This document shows, piece after piece, positions 35,336 through 44,220 of a DNA stretch of 64,000 bases. The stretch lies in assembly GCA_016927475.1 (NCBI GenBank), contig JAFGMO010000039.1, forward strand, positions 38,462 through 102,461, written 5' to 3'. The notes beneath the pieces were generated by a model. That model did no database searches. It was not told where the DNA came from and saw only the letters and a list, made by a program, of their open reading frames with translations. Position 1 is the first letter of the stretch. Each line of letters opens with the position of its first letter. This DNA is from Candidatus Aminicenantota bacterium. Lineage in GTDB: Bacteria > Acidobacteriota > Aminicenantia > Aminicenantales > Aminicenantaceae. A program made the translations under genes and the position numbers.

Positions 35336-36896
35336 ACTCAACAGCTCTCATCTCCCGGATAACCGTTACCTTGATCTGTCCCGGATAATCCAGTTCCTCT
35401 TTGATCTTTTGGGCAATATCTTTCGCCGCCAGCACCGCCTGTTCATCCGATGTTTTCTGAGCTTCAACAATAATCCGGATTTCTCTTCCTGCTTGAAGAG
35501 CAAATGCTTTGGCTACACCTTCATAGGAAGTCGCAATCTCTTCCAGCTTCTCCAGTCTTTTGATATATGTTTCCAGCAATTCACGGCGGGCTCCCGGCCG
35601 GGCGGCGGACAGGGTATCCGCGGCCTGAACCAGGACCGCTTCGATCGAAGGGAAATCAACATCACGATGGTGCGACGCAATGGCCTGTACAACGGGCTCG
35701 ATTTCTCCGTATTTTTTGGCAAGATCCACGCTCAACTCTGTGTGGGTGCCTTCGATATCTTTGTCCACGGCCTTTCCGATGTCATGAAGAAGTCCGGCCC
35801 GCAGAGCCACCTGGGTGTCTAAATTCAACTCTCTGGCCATTAAAGCCGACAGATAAGCCACTTCCTTGGAATGCTGAAGCGCATTCTGCCCGTAACTGGT
35901 TCTGTATCTAAGTTTCCCCAACAGTTTTACAAGTTCCGGATGCAGGTTTTGAATCTGCAGCTCAAGAACAACGGATTCCCCTTCCTGTTTCACTTTTTCA
36001 TCAAGCTCCTGTTTTACCGTGTCAACAACCTCTTCAATCCGGGCAGGATGGATCCGGCCGTCAACAACAAGCTTTTCAAGAGCCAGTCGTGCCATTTCCC
36101 GGCGAATAGGATCGAAGCTGGACAGGATAACCGCTTCCGGTGTGTCGTCGACGATGATATCCACTCCGGTCGCCAACTCCAAAGCTCGGATATTCCGGCC
36201 TTCCCGGCCAATAATCCTGCCCTTCATATCATCCGAAGGAAGGTCAACAACCGATACTGTGGTCTCGACAACATGTTCCGCAGCCGTCCTTTGAATGGCC
36301 TGGCTGATGATTTCTTTGGCTAAAATCTCGCTTTTTCCCCTCGTTTCCTCCTCGATCCGTCGAAGAGCCTGGACCGCTTCAAGCTTGGCTTCATCTTCGA
36401 CCTTACGGGCCAGTTCTTTTTTGGCTTCCTCGCGACTGAGGCCGGAAATCCTTTCCATTTCTTCGACCGCTTTTTTCAGCATATCCTCGTATTTACTTTT
36501 TTGCTCACCGATCTCTTTTTCTTTAGAATAAAGCGACCGTTCCTTCTGGTATAAATCACGTTCTTTTCTCTCAAGGGATTGGACGCGCCGTTCCAGATTT
36601 TCTTCTTTGTGGACAAGACGTCTTTCTTGGTCGTTAAACTTTTTTCGTCTTTCCCGTGTCTGTCTCTCAAAATCAGCTTTCAGATTGAGAAGTTTTTCTT
36701 TAGCCTCTATGGAGGCTTCCCTTTCGATTCGTTCGGCTTCATTTTTTGCTTGATCGACGATCTTGTCAGCCGCTTCTTTGGCTTTGAAAACGGACCGGGC
36801 TCCCGTGGTTTTTTTGATCAAAACAAAAACCACACCAACAATTAAAACGGAAAGGGCTCCGATAAGAATTCCTATTGAAAAATTCACTTTGATCAC
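35325..36896 (-). CDS. rny: ribonuclease Y
   Basis: A 523-residue endoribonuclease that initiates mRNA decay. An N-terminal membrane anchor (residues 5-28) is followed by a long coiled coil (about 35-200), the KH domain with [23 protein letters not shown], and the HD domain with [14 protein letters not shown] and [10 protein letters not shown], then SHHRDVDF. All catalytic elements are intact. The presence of RNase Y rather than RNase E is typical of Firmicutes and several other phyla including Acidobacteriota relatives. It follows the zapA/candidate 6S locus. Confidence 0.97.
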   Translation of the reverse strand: MIKVNFSIGILIGALSVLIVGVVFVLIKKTTGARSVFKAKEAADKIVDQAKNEAERIEREASIEAKEKLLNLKADFERQTRERRKKFNDQERRLVHKEENLERRVQSLERKERDLYQKERSLYSKEKEIGEQKSKYEDMLKKAVEEMERISGLSREEAKKELARKVEDEAKLEAVQALRRIEEETRGKSEILAKEIISQAIQRTAAEHVVETTVSVVDLPSDDMKGRIIGREGRNIRALELATGVDIIVDDTPEAVILSSFDPIRREMARLALEKLVVDGRIHPARIEEVVDTVKQELDEKVKQEGESVVLELQIQNLHPELVKLLGKLRYRTSYGQNALQHSKEVAYLSALMARELNLDTQVALRAGLLHDIGKAVDKDIEGTHTELSVDLAKKYGEIEPVVQAIASHHRDVDFPSIEAVLVQAADTLSAARPGARRELLETYIKRLEKLEEIATSYEGVAKAFALQAGREIRIIVEAQKTSDEQAVLAAKDIAQKIKEELDYPGQIKVTVIREMRAVEYAR

Positions 36897-36904
36897 CTCC
36901 TTAT

Positions 36905-37125
36905 AGGTGAATCAAAGGAGATGAAGAAAGTCAGAAAGGATAGACGAAAATAATTTTAGCTGAAACGAAATGTAATCCCCTTAAGATCCCGCCTTTGAGC
37001 GGAAACCATGCAAGATTGCTCAATAAATCCGGGTTGATGGGAATGATAAAAGAATTTACGCAGAATGGCTCCTGATATCCTCGAAAAAAACAGCGTTAGC
37101 CTTTGCAATACCTTATCTAAAGACA
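36905..37125 (-). ncRNA. candidate 6S RNA (ssrS) locus, position-based
   Basis: The 237 bases between zapA and rny hold no supported gene. In many proteobacteria 6S RNA lies directly downstream of zapA, often before rny, which is why I flag it. The minus-strand sequence includes a small hairpin CCGC-tcaaag-GCGG near 36991-37004 and other partly complementary stretches, but I could not draw a convincing full 6S fold with closing stem and central bubble by eye. It could equally be only the leader and promoter region of rny. The evidence is position, not structure. Confidence 0.3.
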
Positions 37126-37133
37126 ATCCTGTT

Positions 37134-37463
37134 CTATCGGTTAGCTCCCTTGACACGATCAAATTTATTTTCATCGCTTTTAAAACGTACCTCCAGACTT
37201 TCTATCTCATGCTCCAGTTGGCCGATAACTTCATCCAGTTGATCGATTTTTTTCTGACATAAAAAGAATTCGTCAGCGATGTTCAACGCCGCCAAAACAG
37301 CGATTTTTAGAACATCAACCGAATTCGACTTCGTAGAAACTTCGCGCATTTTTTGATCAACATACGAAGTCAATCGGCCAATATATTTTTCATCCTCTTC
37401 TCCTTTGACTCTAATCTTATATTTCTGTCCATAAATTTCAATTTCGATGATTTTTTCTTTCAT
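37134..37463 (-). CDS. zapA: cell division protein ZapA
   Basis: A 109-residue ZapA, which bundles FtsZ filaments. The N-terminal domain EIEIYGQKYKIRVKGEEDEKYIGRLTSYVDQKMREVS matches the family, followed by VLKIAVLAALNIADEFF and a C-terminal coiled coil. It begins 4 bases inside the coiled-coil gene upstream. Linkage pheT - small coiled-coil gene - zapA - rny is seen in other phyla too. Confidence 0.92.
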   Translation of the reverse strand: MKEKIIEIEIYGQKYKIRVKGEEDEKYIGRLTSYVDQKMREVSTKSNSVDVLKIAVLAALNIADEFFLCQKKIDQLDEVIGQLEHEIESLEVRFKSDENKFDRVKGANR

Positions 37464-37720
37464 ATTCCGAGCTGATCTATTTTTTCTATCAACGCCTCAA
37501 TTTTCTCCCTGACAACTTCTCTGTCCGCTTTGTACCGCTTGATATCCGTATCAAGCTTTTCCGCTCTTTTTGCTTGCTGTACAAAATCGCCTTTTTCCGA
37601 TTTTAACTCCTGGATCTCTTTCTTAAGTTTTTGATTTTCGTCAAGAAGACTTCGCATATACTCAGCGACATGGGATATTTTCCCCTCCAGTATTTTAATC
37701 CTTTCAATTTCAGTTGTCAA
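37460..37720 (-). CDS. short coiled-coil protein, ZapB-like, TTG start
   Basis: An 86-residue protein that is almost entirely heptad-like coiled coil (IERIKILEGKISHVAEYMRSLLDENQKLKKEIQELKSEKGDFV). I choose the TTG at 37720, because AAGGAGG lies 5-6 bases in front of it; the longer frame starting at an ATG further up lies inside pheT. It overlaps pheT by 11 bases and zapA by 4. ZapB proteins are short coiled coils that join ZapA at the division ring, so the neighbour gene suggests a division role, but coiled-coil sequence alone cannot prove homology. Confidence 0.7.
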   Translation of the reverse strand: MTTEIERIKILEGKISHVAEYMRSLLDENQKLKKEIQELKSEKGDFVQQAKRAEKLDTDIKRYKADREVVREKIEALIEKIDQLGI

Positions 37721-39770
37721 TTTTCCCTCCTTCCCTGAGTTGTACACTAAATTTCTTCCCTATGGAAGCCATAATTCTCTTTAAAAAATTATCAACCTCT
37801 TCGGTAAGCAGGGTTCTCTCCGGATGCCTGAATACAAACCGGAAAGATAAGCTGACTGTGCCAATAGGAATGGAGGAACCGGAAAAACGGTCATACAGCT
37901 CGAAACTCTCCAAAGTTGGAATGGATAATGAGTCCACACCTTCCTTAAGCTCGTTGTAAGTAACCTTTTGGTCGACAATAAAGGACATGTCTCTGACCAC
38001 GCTGGGATATTTTCCAACCGGCTTATAGATAAGGGGCGAAGGCTGTCTGGCCAAAAGGCTGCCGATGTTCAATTCAGCCGCATAAACAGTTTCTTTCAGC
38101 GAAAAAGCGGCTAAAATTTTTTCCTTCAGCTTTCCAAGATGTCCGATGATTTCTCCCTTATAGAGAAGAGCCAGACAAAACCCTGTTTGAAAAAAACTAT
38201 GCTCCTTTTGCTGGAAAGAATAGGGAACAAAATTAAGGTGGGTCATAAAAGACTCGCATGTCCCCTTGATCCGGAAAAAATCTGTTTCATCCTGTCCTTT
38301 TTTCCAGTGTGCCTCTCCCACTTTCCCGGTCGCCACAAAGCCAAGGGATAATTTTTCCAGCCTGGAATCATTTACCCACAAGTAGGTATTTCCCACTTCA
38401 AAGAGATGAACACCCTCAACTCCTCTATTGACATTCCAGGCGACATTCGCAAGAAGCCCGTCCAGAAGCGTGGTGCGTAAAACGGATGCTTTGGTGGAAA
38501 CCGGATTCCTTATTCCAATGGGTTCATTCGTGGTTTCAAAAACATTGAGTTTCTCCGGATCCATGAAGCTGAAATTGAGGGCTTCATCAAATCCCTCATG
38601 AAGAAAGACGTGACGTATGCCGTTTATCCTCCTCTGTTTGGATTCGGAAACCGGAGGCATCTCTTTTAGAGGAACAAACACTGAAGGAATTTTTTCGTAT
38701 CCGTAGAACCGGGCAACCTCTTCGATCAGGTCCGCTTCTCTGTCGATATCCACCCTAAAAGCGGGAACATAAATTTTCCACGCTTCCTCATTCTGTTTTT
38801 CCACGGAAAATCCCAAGTCTGAAAATGTACGCTCGATGAAATCTTTCTCCACTTTCATTCCTAAAAGCTCCATGATTCGGTTGTGGCGAAGGATTACAGA
38901 TTTCTCTTTTCTCGGTTTGGGGTATACATCAATGATTCCAACTGTCGGCTGTCCTCCAAGTCTGGCTAGAAGAGAGGCCGCCATACGGGCAGCTTCAGGC
39001 GCAAAAGAAGGATCGGCTCCTCTTTCGAAGCGGTAAGAAGCATCGGTCTGAATCCCTATCTTCTTGCTGGTCATTCGAATCGAAATAGGATCGAAACAAG
39101 CACTTTCGATGAAAACATCTCGTGTCGACGTACCGATACCCGATTTTTCTCCACCGATGACACCGGCTAGAGCGATGGGAATTTTCTCGTCTGCGATGAC
39201 CAGCATATCCGATGAAAGCTGTACATCTTCTTTGTCCAGAGTCCGAAGCATTTCCCCTTTCTTTGCCTTGCGAATGATGATTTTCTCCCCTTGGACTTTT
39301 GCCCAATCAAAAGAATGAATCGGCTGTGCCGTCGCGAAGAGAACATAATTAGTAACATCGACCACGTTACTAATGGGATTAAGCCCCATGGCTCTGATGC
39401 GTTTGGTCAGCCAATCCGGAGAAGGGCCCACCCGAACATTCCGCACAAGAATACCGCAGTAGCGAGGGCAAAGATTTTCGTCCCAGATCTGCACCTCAGC
39501 CAATTCAGAGGTTGCCTCACCTTTACCAGGAAGATGCCAGTTTTGTTCACGCATCGGAGAACCTGTAGCCGCCGCCAGCTCCCGGGCAACACCCAGGTGT
39601 CCTAAAGTATCAGGGCGGTTGGCGTATGTTTCCAGATCGAGAATAACATCATCTCCGCTCTCCTCCCATTCATCAACCACCAAACCGATCATGTTCAAAA
39701 CGTCAATCACTTCGGAAACAGAAAGGTCGGTTTCAACATATTCTTTGAGCCAATCCATACTTATTTTCAT
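37710..39770 (-). CDS. pheT: phenylalanyl-tRNA synthetase beta subunit lacking the N-terminal tRNA-binding OB domain
   Basis: A 686-residue PheT, about 110 residues shorter than standard 790-800 residue subunits. The first 38 residues (MKISMDWLKEYVETDLS to LNMIGLVVDEWEE) are normal, but the EMAP-like OB-fold insertion (usually about residues 40-150) is missing: the sequence jumps to LDLETYANRPDTLGHLGVARELAA, the B3/B4 domain lead-in. The B5 domain (RNEDIALE-equivalent), catalytic-like core and C-terminal anticodon-binding FDX-ACB domain (KYPSVVRDMSFIVDQKVTYNELK) are present. It overlaps pheS by 4 bases. The gene is clearly functional in context, and the OB loss is a real deletion in frame. 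Confidence 0.95.
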   Translation of the reverse strand: MKISMDWLKEYVETDLSVSEVIDVLNMIGLVVDEWEESGDDVILDLETYANRPDTLGHLGVARELAAATGSPMREQNWHLPGKGEATSELAEVQIWDENLCPRYCGILVRNVRVGPSPDWLTKRIRAMGLNPISNVVDVTNYVLFATAQPIHSFDWAKVQGEKIIIRKAKKGEMLRTLDKEDVQLSSDMLVIADEKIPIALAGVIGGEKSGIGTSTRDVFIESACFDPISIRMTSKKIGIQTDASYRFERGADPSFAPEAARMAASLLARLGGQPTVGIIDVYPKPRKEKSVILRHNRIMELLGMKVEKDFIERTFSDLGFSVEKQNEEAWKIYVPAFRVDIDREADLIEEVARFYGYEKIPSVFVPLKEMPPVSESKQRRINGIRHVFLHEGFDEALNFSFMDPEKLNVFETTNEPIGIRNPVSTKASVLRTTLLDGLLANVAWNVNRGVEGVHLFEVGNTYLWVNDSRLEKLSLGFVATGKVGEAHWKKGQDETDFFRIKGTCESFMTHLNFVPYSFQQKEHSFFQTGFCLALLYKGEIIGHLGKLKEKILAAFSLKETVYAAELNIGSLLARQPSPLIYKPVGKYPSVVRDMSFIVDQKVTYNELKEGVDSLSIPTLESFELYDRFSGSSIPIGTVSLSFRFVFRHPERTLLTEEVDNFLKRIMASIGKKFSVQLREGGKIDN

Positions 39771-40804
39771 TTTTTTGAAAACTGCCTTATAAATCTCAGA
39801 TCATTCTCATAGAAGAGCCTCATATCCGGTATCCGATAGGCAAACATGGCCGTCCGGTCTATCCCCATACCAAAGGCAAAACCGGAATATTCCTCGGGAT
39901 TAATGCTGACATTCTTGAGAACTTGGGGATCCACCATTCCCGCTCCTAAAATTTCAATCCATCCGCTGCCTCCGCATACACGGCAATCCGGATCCTGTCT
40001 TTTGCAGACCGTACAGTTCATATCCACTTCGGCGGAAGGTTCCGTGAAAGGGAAAAAACTGGGGCGGAATCTGATTTCTAAATTTTCGTTGAAAAGCCTT
40101 CTGAGGAAAACTTCCAGAGTTCCCTTAAGATGGGAAAAGGTAATATCCTTATCCACAACAAGCCCTTCAATTTGATAGAACATAGGAAGATGTGTCGGAT
40201 CAGACGTCTCCTTGCGGTAGACCCGTCCCGGAATAACAATTCGAATCGGAGGTTTTTGTTTTTCCATTACCCTTATCTGAACAGGAGATGTATGAGTCCG
40301 AAGAAGCAAATCGCCTTTATCAAGATAAAGGGTGTCCCAATCGTCCCGGGCAGGATGATGGGGAGGAAAATTAAGGGCTTCAAAATTATAATAATCGGTT
40401 TCGATCTCAGGTCCGTCCGCAATGGAAAATCCCATGGACGTAAAGATGTTCTCAATTTCCTGTTTGAAGATAAGGACCGGATGCGGAGCACCCCACCAGG
40501 TCTTATGTCCGGGCAGGGTTAAATCCACAGGGGCCGGTTTTTCCCTCTTTGTTCCAGCCTCGGTACTTTTTTCATCCAAGCTCTTTAAGACATGTGTTTT
40601 AAGGGCATTGATAAGCTTCCCGGCTTCGGGTTTTTGTTTTCCTTCGAGACCGGCCAGGTCATTGAACAAAAGGGTGATCTTCCCCTTCTTCCTGCTGAGA
40701 TAAAGATTGCGAATATCCTGAAGGGCTTCTTTATTCTTTACCTGTTCGAGAGAAGCATCAAATTCAGTTTTGATATGATTAATGCGATCCTTGAAATCCT
40801 TCAT
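39767..40804 (-). CDS. pheS: phenylalanyl-tRNA synthetase alpha subunit
   Basis: A 345-residue class II synthetase subunit. After an N-terminal coiled coil (about 1-90) come motif 1/2/3 elements: HPVLIFKQEIENIFTSMGF, FYQIEGLVVDKDITFSHLKGTLEVFL, FRPSFFPFTEPSAEVDM and GFAFGMGIDRTAMFAYRIPDMRLFYENDLRF. It contains a CxxC-x(4)-CxxC zinc-like knuckle (CTVCKRQDPDCRVCGG), as in many bacteria. It forms the alpha2beta2 enzyme with PheT, charges tRNA-Phe, and follows rplT by 29 bases in the thrS-to-pheT cluster. Confidence 0.97.
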   Translation of the reverse strand: MKDFKDRINHIKTEFDASLEQVKNKEALQDIRNLYLSRKKGKITLLFNDLAGLEGKQKPEAGKLINALKTHVLKSLDEKSTEAGTKREKPAPVDLTLPGHKTWWGAPHPVLIFKQEIENIFTSMGFSIADGPEIETDYYNFEALNFPPHHPARDDWDTLYLDKGDLLLRTHTSPVQIRVMEKQKPPIRIVIPGRVYRKETSDPTHLPMFYQIEGLVVDKDITFSHLKGTLEVFLRRLFNENLEIRFRPSFFPFTEPSAEVDMNCTVCKRQDPDCRVCGGSGWIEILGAGMVDPQVLKNVSINPEEYSGFAFGMGIDRTAMFAYRIPDMRLFYENDLRFIRQFSKK

Positions 40805-40833
40805 CTTCTTTTTGAGCCATCCCGCAAGGAAAC

Positions 40834-41190
40834 TTAGACCGTAACCTCTTTGACTTTTTCAACCAAGCGGCCGAACGTATGGGGTGCATTTACCGCAAGA
40901 TCCGCTAAAATTTTTCGATCCAGCTCAATATTCAATTGATCCAGTCCATGCATGAACCGGCTGTAGTTTATCCCGTTGCTTTGTGCGGCAGCTTTAATTC
41001 TGATAATCCATAACCTTCTAAAATCTCTTTTTCGAGTTCGTCGGTCACGATAGGAATAGAGCAATGACTTCTCGACAGCTTCTTTGGCTGTGCGGTAATT
41101 ATGACTCCGTGCTCCCCAAAATCCTTTGGCCAGCTTCATTATTTTTGCACGCCGCTGTTTTTTACGAGGGCCTCTTTTTACTCTAGGCAT
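40834..41190 (-). CDS. rplT: 50S ribosomal protein L20
   Basis: 118 residues, basic N-terminal arm (MPRVKRGPRKKQRRAKIMKLAKGFWGARSHNYRTAKEAV) and the globular C-terminal part (RIKAAAQSNGINYSRFMHGLDQLNIELDRKILADLAV). Standard length. In many bacteria L20 represses the infC-rpmI-rplT mRNA; the same order is kept here. Confidence 0.98.
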   Translation of the reverse strand: MPRVKRGPRKKQRRAKIMKLAKGFWGARSHNYRTAKEAVEKSLLYSYRDRRTRKRDFRRLWIIRIKAAAQSNGINYSRFMHGLDQLNIELDRKILADLAVNAPHTFGRLVEKVKEVTV

Positions 41191-41263
41191 CTTCTTCTCC
41201 TTAAATCCTGATAACGCTGAACATGTATATCAGTAAATTGTAAAAATGAAGACAGGGAAAAGA

Positions 41264-41464
41264 TCAAAAATCGTAGGGCAGCAGCCGTCGAATACGGCTC
41301 ATGTCAAAAGCGTCGACGATACCCTTTTTCCTCAGAGATCTTTTCCTTTTTGCTGACTTCTTTGTCAGGATATGGCTTTTATAAGCTTTATTTCGGAATA
41401 CTTTATGTGTTCCCGTCAGCTTGAATCTCTTTTTGGCTCCCTTGTGTGTTTTTAGTTTTGGCAT
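41264..41464 (-). CDS. rpmI: 50S ribosomal protein L35
   Basis: 66 residues: [22 protein letters not shown], then [13 protein letters not shown], the standard L35 pattern. Its first 62 bases lie inside the end of infC in a different frame, so it must be translated by reinitiation or by ribosomes entering within infC; GGAGG in AGGAAAGGATGCC-type sequence precedes the ATG. Confidence 0.97.
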   Translation of the reverse strand: MPKLKTHKGAKKRFKLTGTHKVFRNKAYKSHILTKKSAKRKRSLRKKGIVDAFDMSRIRRLLPYDF

Positions 41465-42020
41465 CCTTTCCTCCTAACTTGGTCGGGCTCAGCATGCTCG
41501 AAACAGCTCCGAATTGTGTTCTGATGTTGCCATCCAGATGACCCAAATCTTTGACATCCTCCAACACACGATCCAGAATCATGTTGGCTAATTCCGGTTT
41601 TGCCTTTTCTCGTCCTCTAAGCAAAACCGTGATCTTTACTTTGTTTCCTTCTTTTAGGAAACGTTGGACATGCTTTATTTTGAAGTTGTAATCGTGAATA
41701 CTGATTTTTGGCCGAAATTTTATCTCCTTTATCTGAATCTGTTTCTGATGCTTTTTGGCTTCATGAGCTTTTTTGTGAAGGTCATACAAAAATTTTCCAT
41801 AGTCCATAATACGACATACCGGCGGATCGAGATTTGGAGCGATTTCAACAAGGTCCAGCCCCTTCTCCTGTGCCAGACTCAGAGCTTCCTGTGGTGTCAT
41901 GATTCCAACCTGCTTCTTGTCCTCATCGATTATTCTTACCTTCGGCACCTTAATCATTTCATTGATTCTATGCGGTTTCCTTATCCTTCTTTTTCCGGGA
42001 TGATAGGTGCGTCTTCGAAT
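41403..42020 (-). CDS. infC: translation initiation factor IF-3, ATT start
   Basis: A 205-residue IF-3. Conventional start choice (ATG at 41957) would cut the N-terminal domain, whose family signature [24 protein letters not shown] begins 9 codons upstream. Reading back, the frame begins at an ATT at 42020-42018 preceded by AAAGGAGGT five bases upstream, the rare AUU start used for IF-3 autoregulation in other bacteria. The C-terminal domain ([35 protein letters not shown]) is complete, and there is an extra C-terminal tail of about 25 residues that overlaps rpmI by 62 bases. It begins 12 bases after the thrS stop. Confidence 0.95.
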   Translation of the reverse strand: MRRRTYHPGKRRIRKPHRINEMIKVPKVRIIDEDKKQVGIMTPQEALSLAQEKGLDLVEIAPNLDPPVCRIMDYGKFLYDLHKKAHEAKKHQKQIQIKEIKFRPKISIHDYNFKIKHVQRFLKEGNKVKITVLLRGREKAKPELANMILDRVLEDVKDLGHLDGNIRTQFGAVSSMLSPTKLGGKDAKTKNTQGSQKEIQADGNT

Positions 42021-42034
42021 GATCGACCTCCTTT
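42018..42034 (-). promoter_or_regulatory. ribosome binding site and ATT start codon of infC
   Basis: On the minus strand: AAAGGAGGT (42034-42026), five-base spacer, ATT (42020-42018). This decides the infC start and implies discrimination by IF-3 against its own AUU codon, the known autoregulatory mechanism. The SD overlaps the thrS stop codon. Confidence 0.88.
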
Positions 42035-43952
42035 ATATATTTAAACTTATGGATTTATTTTTAATCAATTTTTTTGATTTTTCAAGAAATTCTTGAGGAT
42101 TTATTTGGCCCTTATCACCTTGGGAATGAACTCTCAATGAAGCGTTCTTTTGCTCGACTTCCTTATCACCAACGACCAAAATAAAGGGAATCTTTAACAT
42201 CTCCGCTTCCCGTATCTTGTAGCCCACTTTTTCCCGGCGCATATCCACTTCCGACCTCAGGTCTCCTTCTTTGAACAGGGCATCCAGTGAATGAGCATAA
42301 TCATTGTGTCTGTCGGCGATCGGAAGGATTTTTACCTGGATGGGGGCCAGCCAAAGGGGAAAATCTCCTTTGTAATGCTCGATGAGTATCCCAAAAAATC
42401 TCTCAAGAGATCCCAACAGGGCCCGGTGAATAAGGAAAGGTCTATGTGCTTGGCCATCCTCTCCGATATAGTTTAAATCAAACCTCTCAGCCAGGTTGAA
42501 ATCCAGTTGTATGGTTGTACATTGCCAAGACCTGCCTATGGCGTCTTTGATCTTGATATCGATCTTGGGGCCATAAAAAACCCCTTCTCCTTCATCAACT
42601 TTATAGGGGAGGCCTTCATCTTTAAGGGACCTTTCAAGAGCTTTTTCAGCCTGGTTCCAGTCTTCAAGTTTTCCCGTATAATTTTCAGGCCGAGTAGAAA
42701 GATAAATGTCGAACTTTTCAAACCCGAATGTTTTTAACATACGCATGGCCAAACGAGTGGCTTTTCTTATCTCGTCTTCGAGCTGGTCGGCACGGCAGAA
42801 GATATGAGCATCATCCTGGGTGAATCCCCTGACCCTCAGGAGGCCGTGAAGGACTCCGCTTCTTTCAAACCTGTAAACGGTTCCCAGTTCCGCCCATCTT
42901 AAGGGAAGGTCCCGGTAGCTTTTCTGCCTGGAGTTGAAAACCATGATGTGAAAGGGGCAATTCATCGGTTTAAGCTGGTACTCCACATTATCCAGTTGGA
43001 TAAATGGAAACATAGCATCATAATGTTCCGTATGACCGCTTTTTCTCCAGATGTCAAGTTTTGCCACATGAGGAGAATAAACAAAATCGTATCCATCTTT
43101 GATATGTTCTTCCCTCCAGTAGTCTTCGATAAGACGCCGTACGGTCGATCCCTTGGGATGCCATAGGATTAATCCGGGTCCCAGGTCCTCATGGATACTG
43201 TAGAGGTCCAGTTCAGGACCCAGCTTCCGATGGTCCCTTTTTTTCGCTTCTTCAAGGAGGTCAAGATATTCTTTGAGCTGTGCTTTACTGAAGAATGAAG
43301 TTCCATAGATCCTTTGAAGCTGGATACCTTTCTCGTCGCCTTTCCAGTAAGCGCCTGATAAAGAAAGCAGTTTGAAATGTTTGATCAATCCGGTTGACGA
43401 CAGGTGCGGACCACGGCAGAAATCGATGAAGCTATCCTGTCGGTAACAGGTCACCATCTCTCCGCCTTTTTCTTGAATGAGTTCCACTTTGAGGTCCTGG
43501 CCCTGTTCTTTAAAAAGTTTCAAGGCTTTTTCCTTCGGCATCTCAACTTTTTCTATGGGAATATCTCTCCGGGCCAGCTCTTCCATTTTTTCTTCGATTC
43601 GGTCCAAATCCTCTAAAGTAAAGGGGACATCTCGTAGAAAATCATAATAAAATCCGTTCTCAACGGCGGGCCCAACGCCCACTTGGGTGTTGGGAAAAAG
43701 TTCTAAAACCGCATGGGCCATCAAATGGGATGTGCTGTGCCACAGGACATCCAAAGCTTCTTCCGACTCCGCTGAGAAAAGCTCGATATCCATATCTTCC
43801 TCAAGAACAAAATCCAGGCCTATAAAATAACCATTTACTTTAGCCAGAATCGGCTCATCCTGCAGACGCACACGCGGCAGCAGCGAAGACAAAGAAGTGC
43901 CCTTTTCAACGGAAAAAACAGACTTCTCAATTTTTATTTTAACGTCACTCAT
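42033..43952 (-). CDS. thrS: threonyl-tRNA synthetase
   Basis: A 639-residue ThrRS with the full domain set: TGS (about 1-60), editing domain with HSTSHLMAHAVLELF and the SAD segment IDFCRGPHLSSTG, class II catalytic core (LKPMNCPFHIMVFNSR with zinc Cys, RWAELGTVYRFERSG, RGFTQDDAHIFCR, RALLGSLERFFGILIEHY) and C-terminal anticodon domain. Normal length. The gene lies 78 bases downstream of a tRNA-Val gene and is the first protein gene of the long cluster down to dxs. Starts with ATG at 43952. Confidence 0.97.
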   Translation of the reverse strand: MSDVKIKIEKSVFSVEKGTSLSSLLPRVRLQDEPILAKVNGYFIGLDFVLEEDMDIELFSAESEEALDVLWHSTSHLMAHAVLELFPNTQVGVGPAVENGFYYDFLRDVPFTLEDLDRIEEKMEELARRDIPIEKVEMPKEKALKLFKEQGQDLKVELIQEKGGEMVTCYRQDSFIDFCRGPHLSSTGLIKHFKLLSLSGAYWKGDEKGIQLQRIYGTSFFSKAQLKEYLDLLEEAKKRDHRKLGPELDLYSIHEDLGPGLILWHPKGSTVRRLIEDYWREEHIKDGYDFVYSPHVAKLDIWRKSGHTEHYDAMFPFIQLDNVEYQLKPMNCPFHIMVFNSRQKSYRDLPLRWAELGTVYRFERSGVLHGLLRVRGFTQDDAHIFCRADQLEDEIRKATRLAMRMLKTFGFEKFDIYLSTRPENYTGKLEDWNQAEKALERSLKDEGLPYKVDEGEGVFYGPKIDIKIKDAIGRSWQCTTIQLDFNLAERFDLNYIGEDGQAHRPFLIHRALLGSLERFFGILIEHYKGDFPLWLAPIQVKILPIADRHNDYAHSLDALFKEGDLRSEVDMRREKVGYKIREAEMLKIPFILVVGDKEVEQKNASLRVHSQGDKGQINPQEFLEKSKKLIKNKSISLNI

Positions 43953-44030
43953 GATCTATATACGTCCCAGTTGGATGGTAAACAACTTTCGTTTTCTGCG
44001 TTTCCTACTTTATAACCTTCAAAATAAAAA

Positions 44031-44105
44031 TGGTAGGCGCGGTGGGTATCGAACCCACGACCTCTTCCGCGTCAAGGAAGCACTCTCCCACTGAGCTACG
44101 CGCCT
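44031..44105 (-). tRNA. tRNA-Val (anticodon GAC)
   Basis: Read on the minus strand: acceptor AGGCGCG pairs with CGCGCCT, then TA, D arm GCTC-AGTGGGA-GAGT, anticodon arm CTTCC-TTGACGC-GGAAG with anticodon GAC, variable loop and T arm GTGGG-TTCGATA-CCCAC, discriminator A and an encoded CCA. All four stems pair. It decodes GUC/GUU valine. A promoter with excellent boxes lies 17 bases upstream. Confidence 0.95.
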
Positions 44106-44122
44106 ACGCCACAAGCTTCTAT

Positions 44123-44151
44123 ATATTAATGATTTAATGATTTAGTGTCAA
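44123..44151 (-). promoter_or_regulatory. sigma70-type promoter of tRNA-Val/thrS cluster
   Basis: On the minus strand TTGACA (44151-44146), exactly 17-base spacer, TAATAT (44128-44123). Five of six bases match in the -10, all six in the -35. The tRNA begins 17 bases after the -10 box, as expected for a short 5' leader. Confidence 0.85.
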
Positions 44152-44190
44152 TACCAACCCCCTGGGGAAACCTGCGGCCACAACATGGCC

Positions 44191-44217
44191 CGGGAAGGGA
44201 TAAATACTCCCTCCCCG
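44191..44217 (-). other. 10-bp stem-loop directly behind the phosphodiesterase gene
   Basis: On the minus strand CGGGGAGGGA-gtattta-TCCCTTCCCG forms a 10-bp stem (one G-T pair) beginning 4 bases after the stop codon at 44221. No T tract follows, so it may act as a 3'-end stabiliser or weak terminator rather than a classical intrinsic terminator. Confidence 0.4.
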
Positions 44218-44220
44218 TTG

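Noticed and set aside
36956..37174. 72-codon minus-strand open frame downstream of zapA
   Set aside because: It overlaps the zapA end, has no ribosome site and no protein-like composition; the region is better read as non-coding.
44191..44217. Rho-independent terminator after the phosphodiesterase gene
   Set aside because: The stem is good but no T tract follows on the minus strand, so I list it only as a stem-loop.
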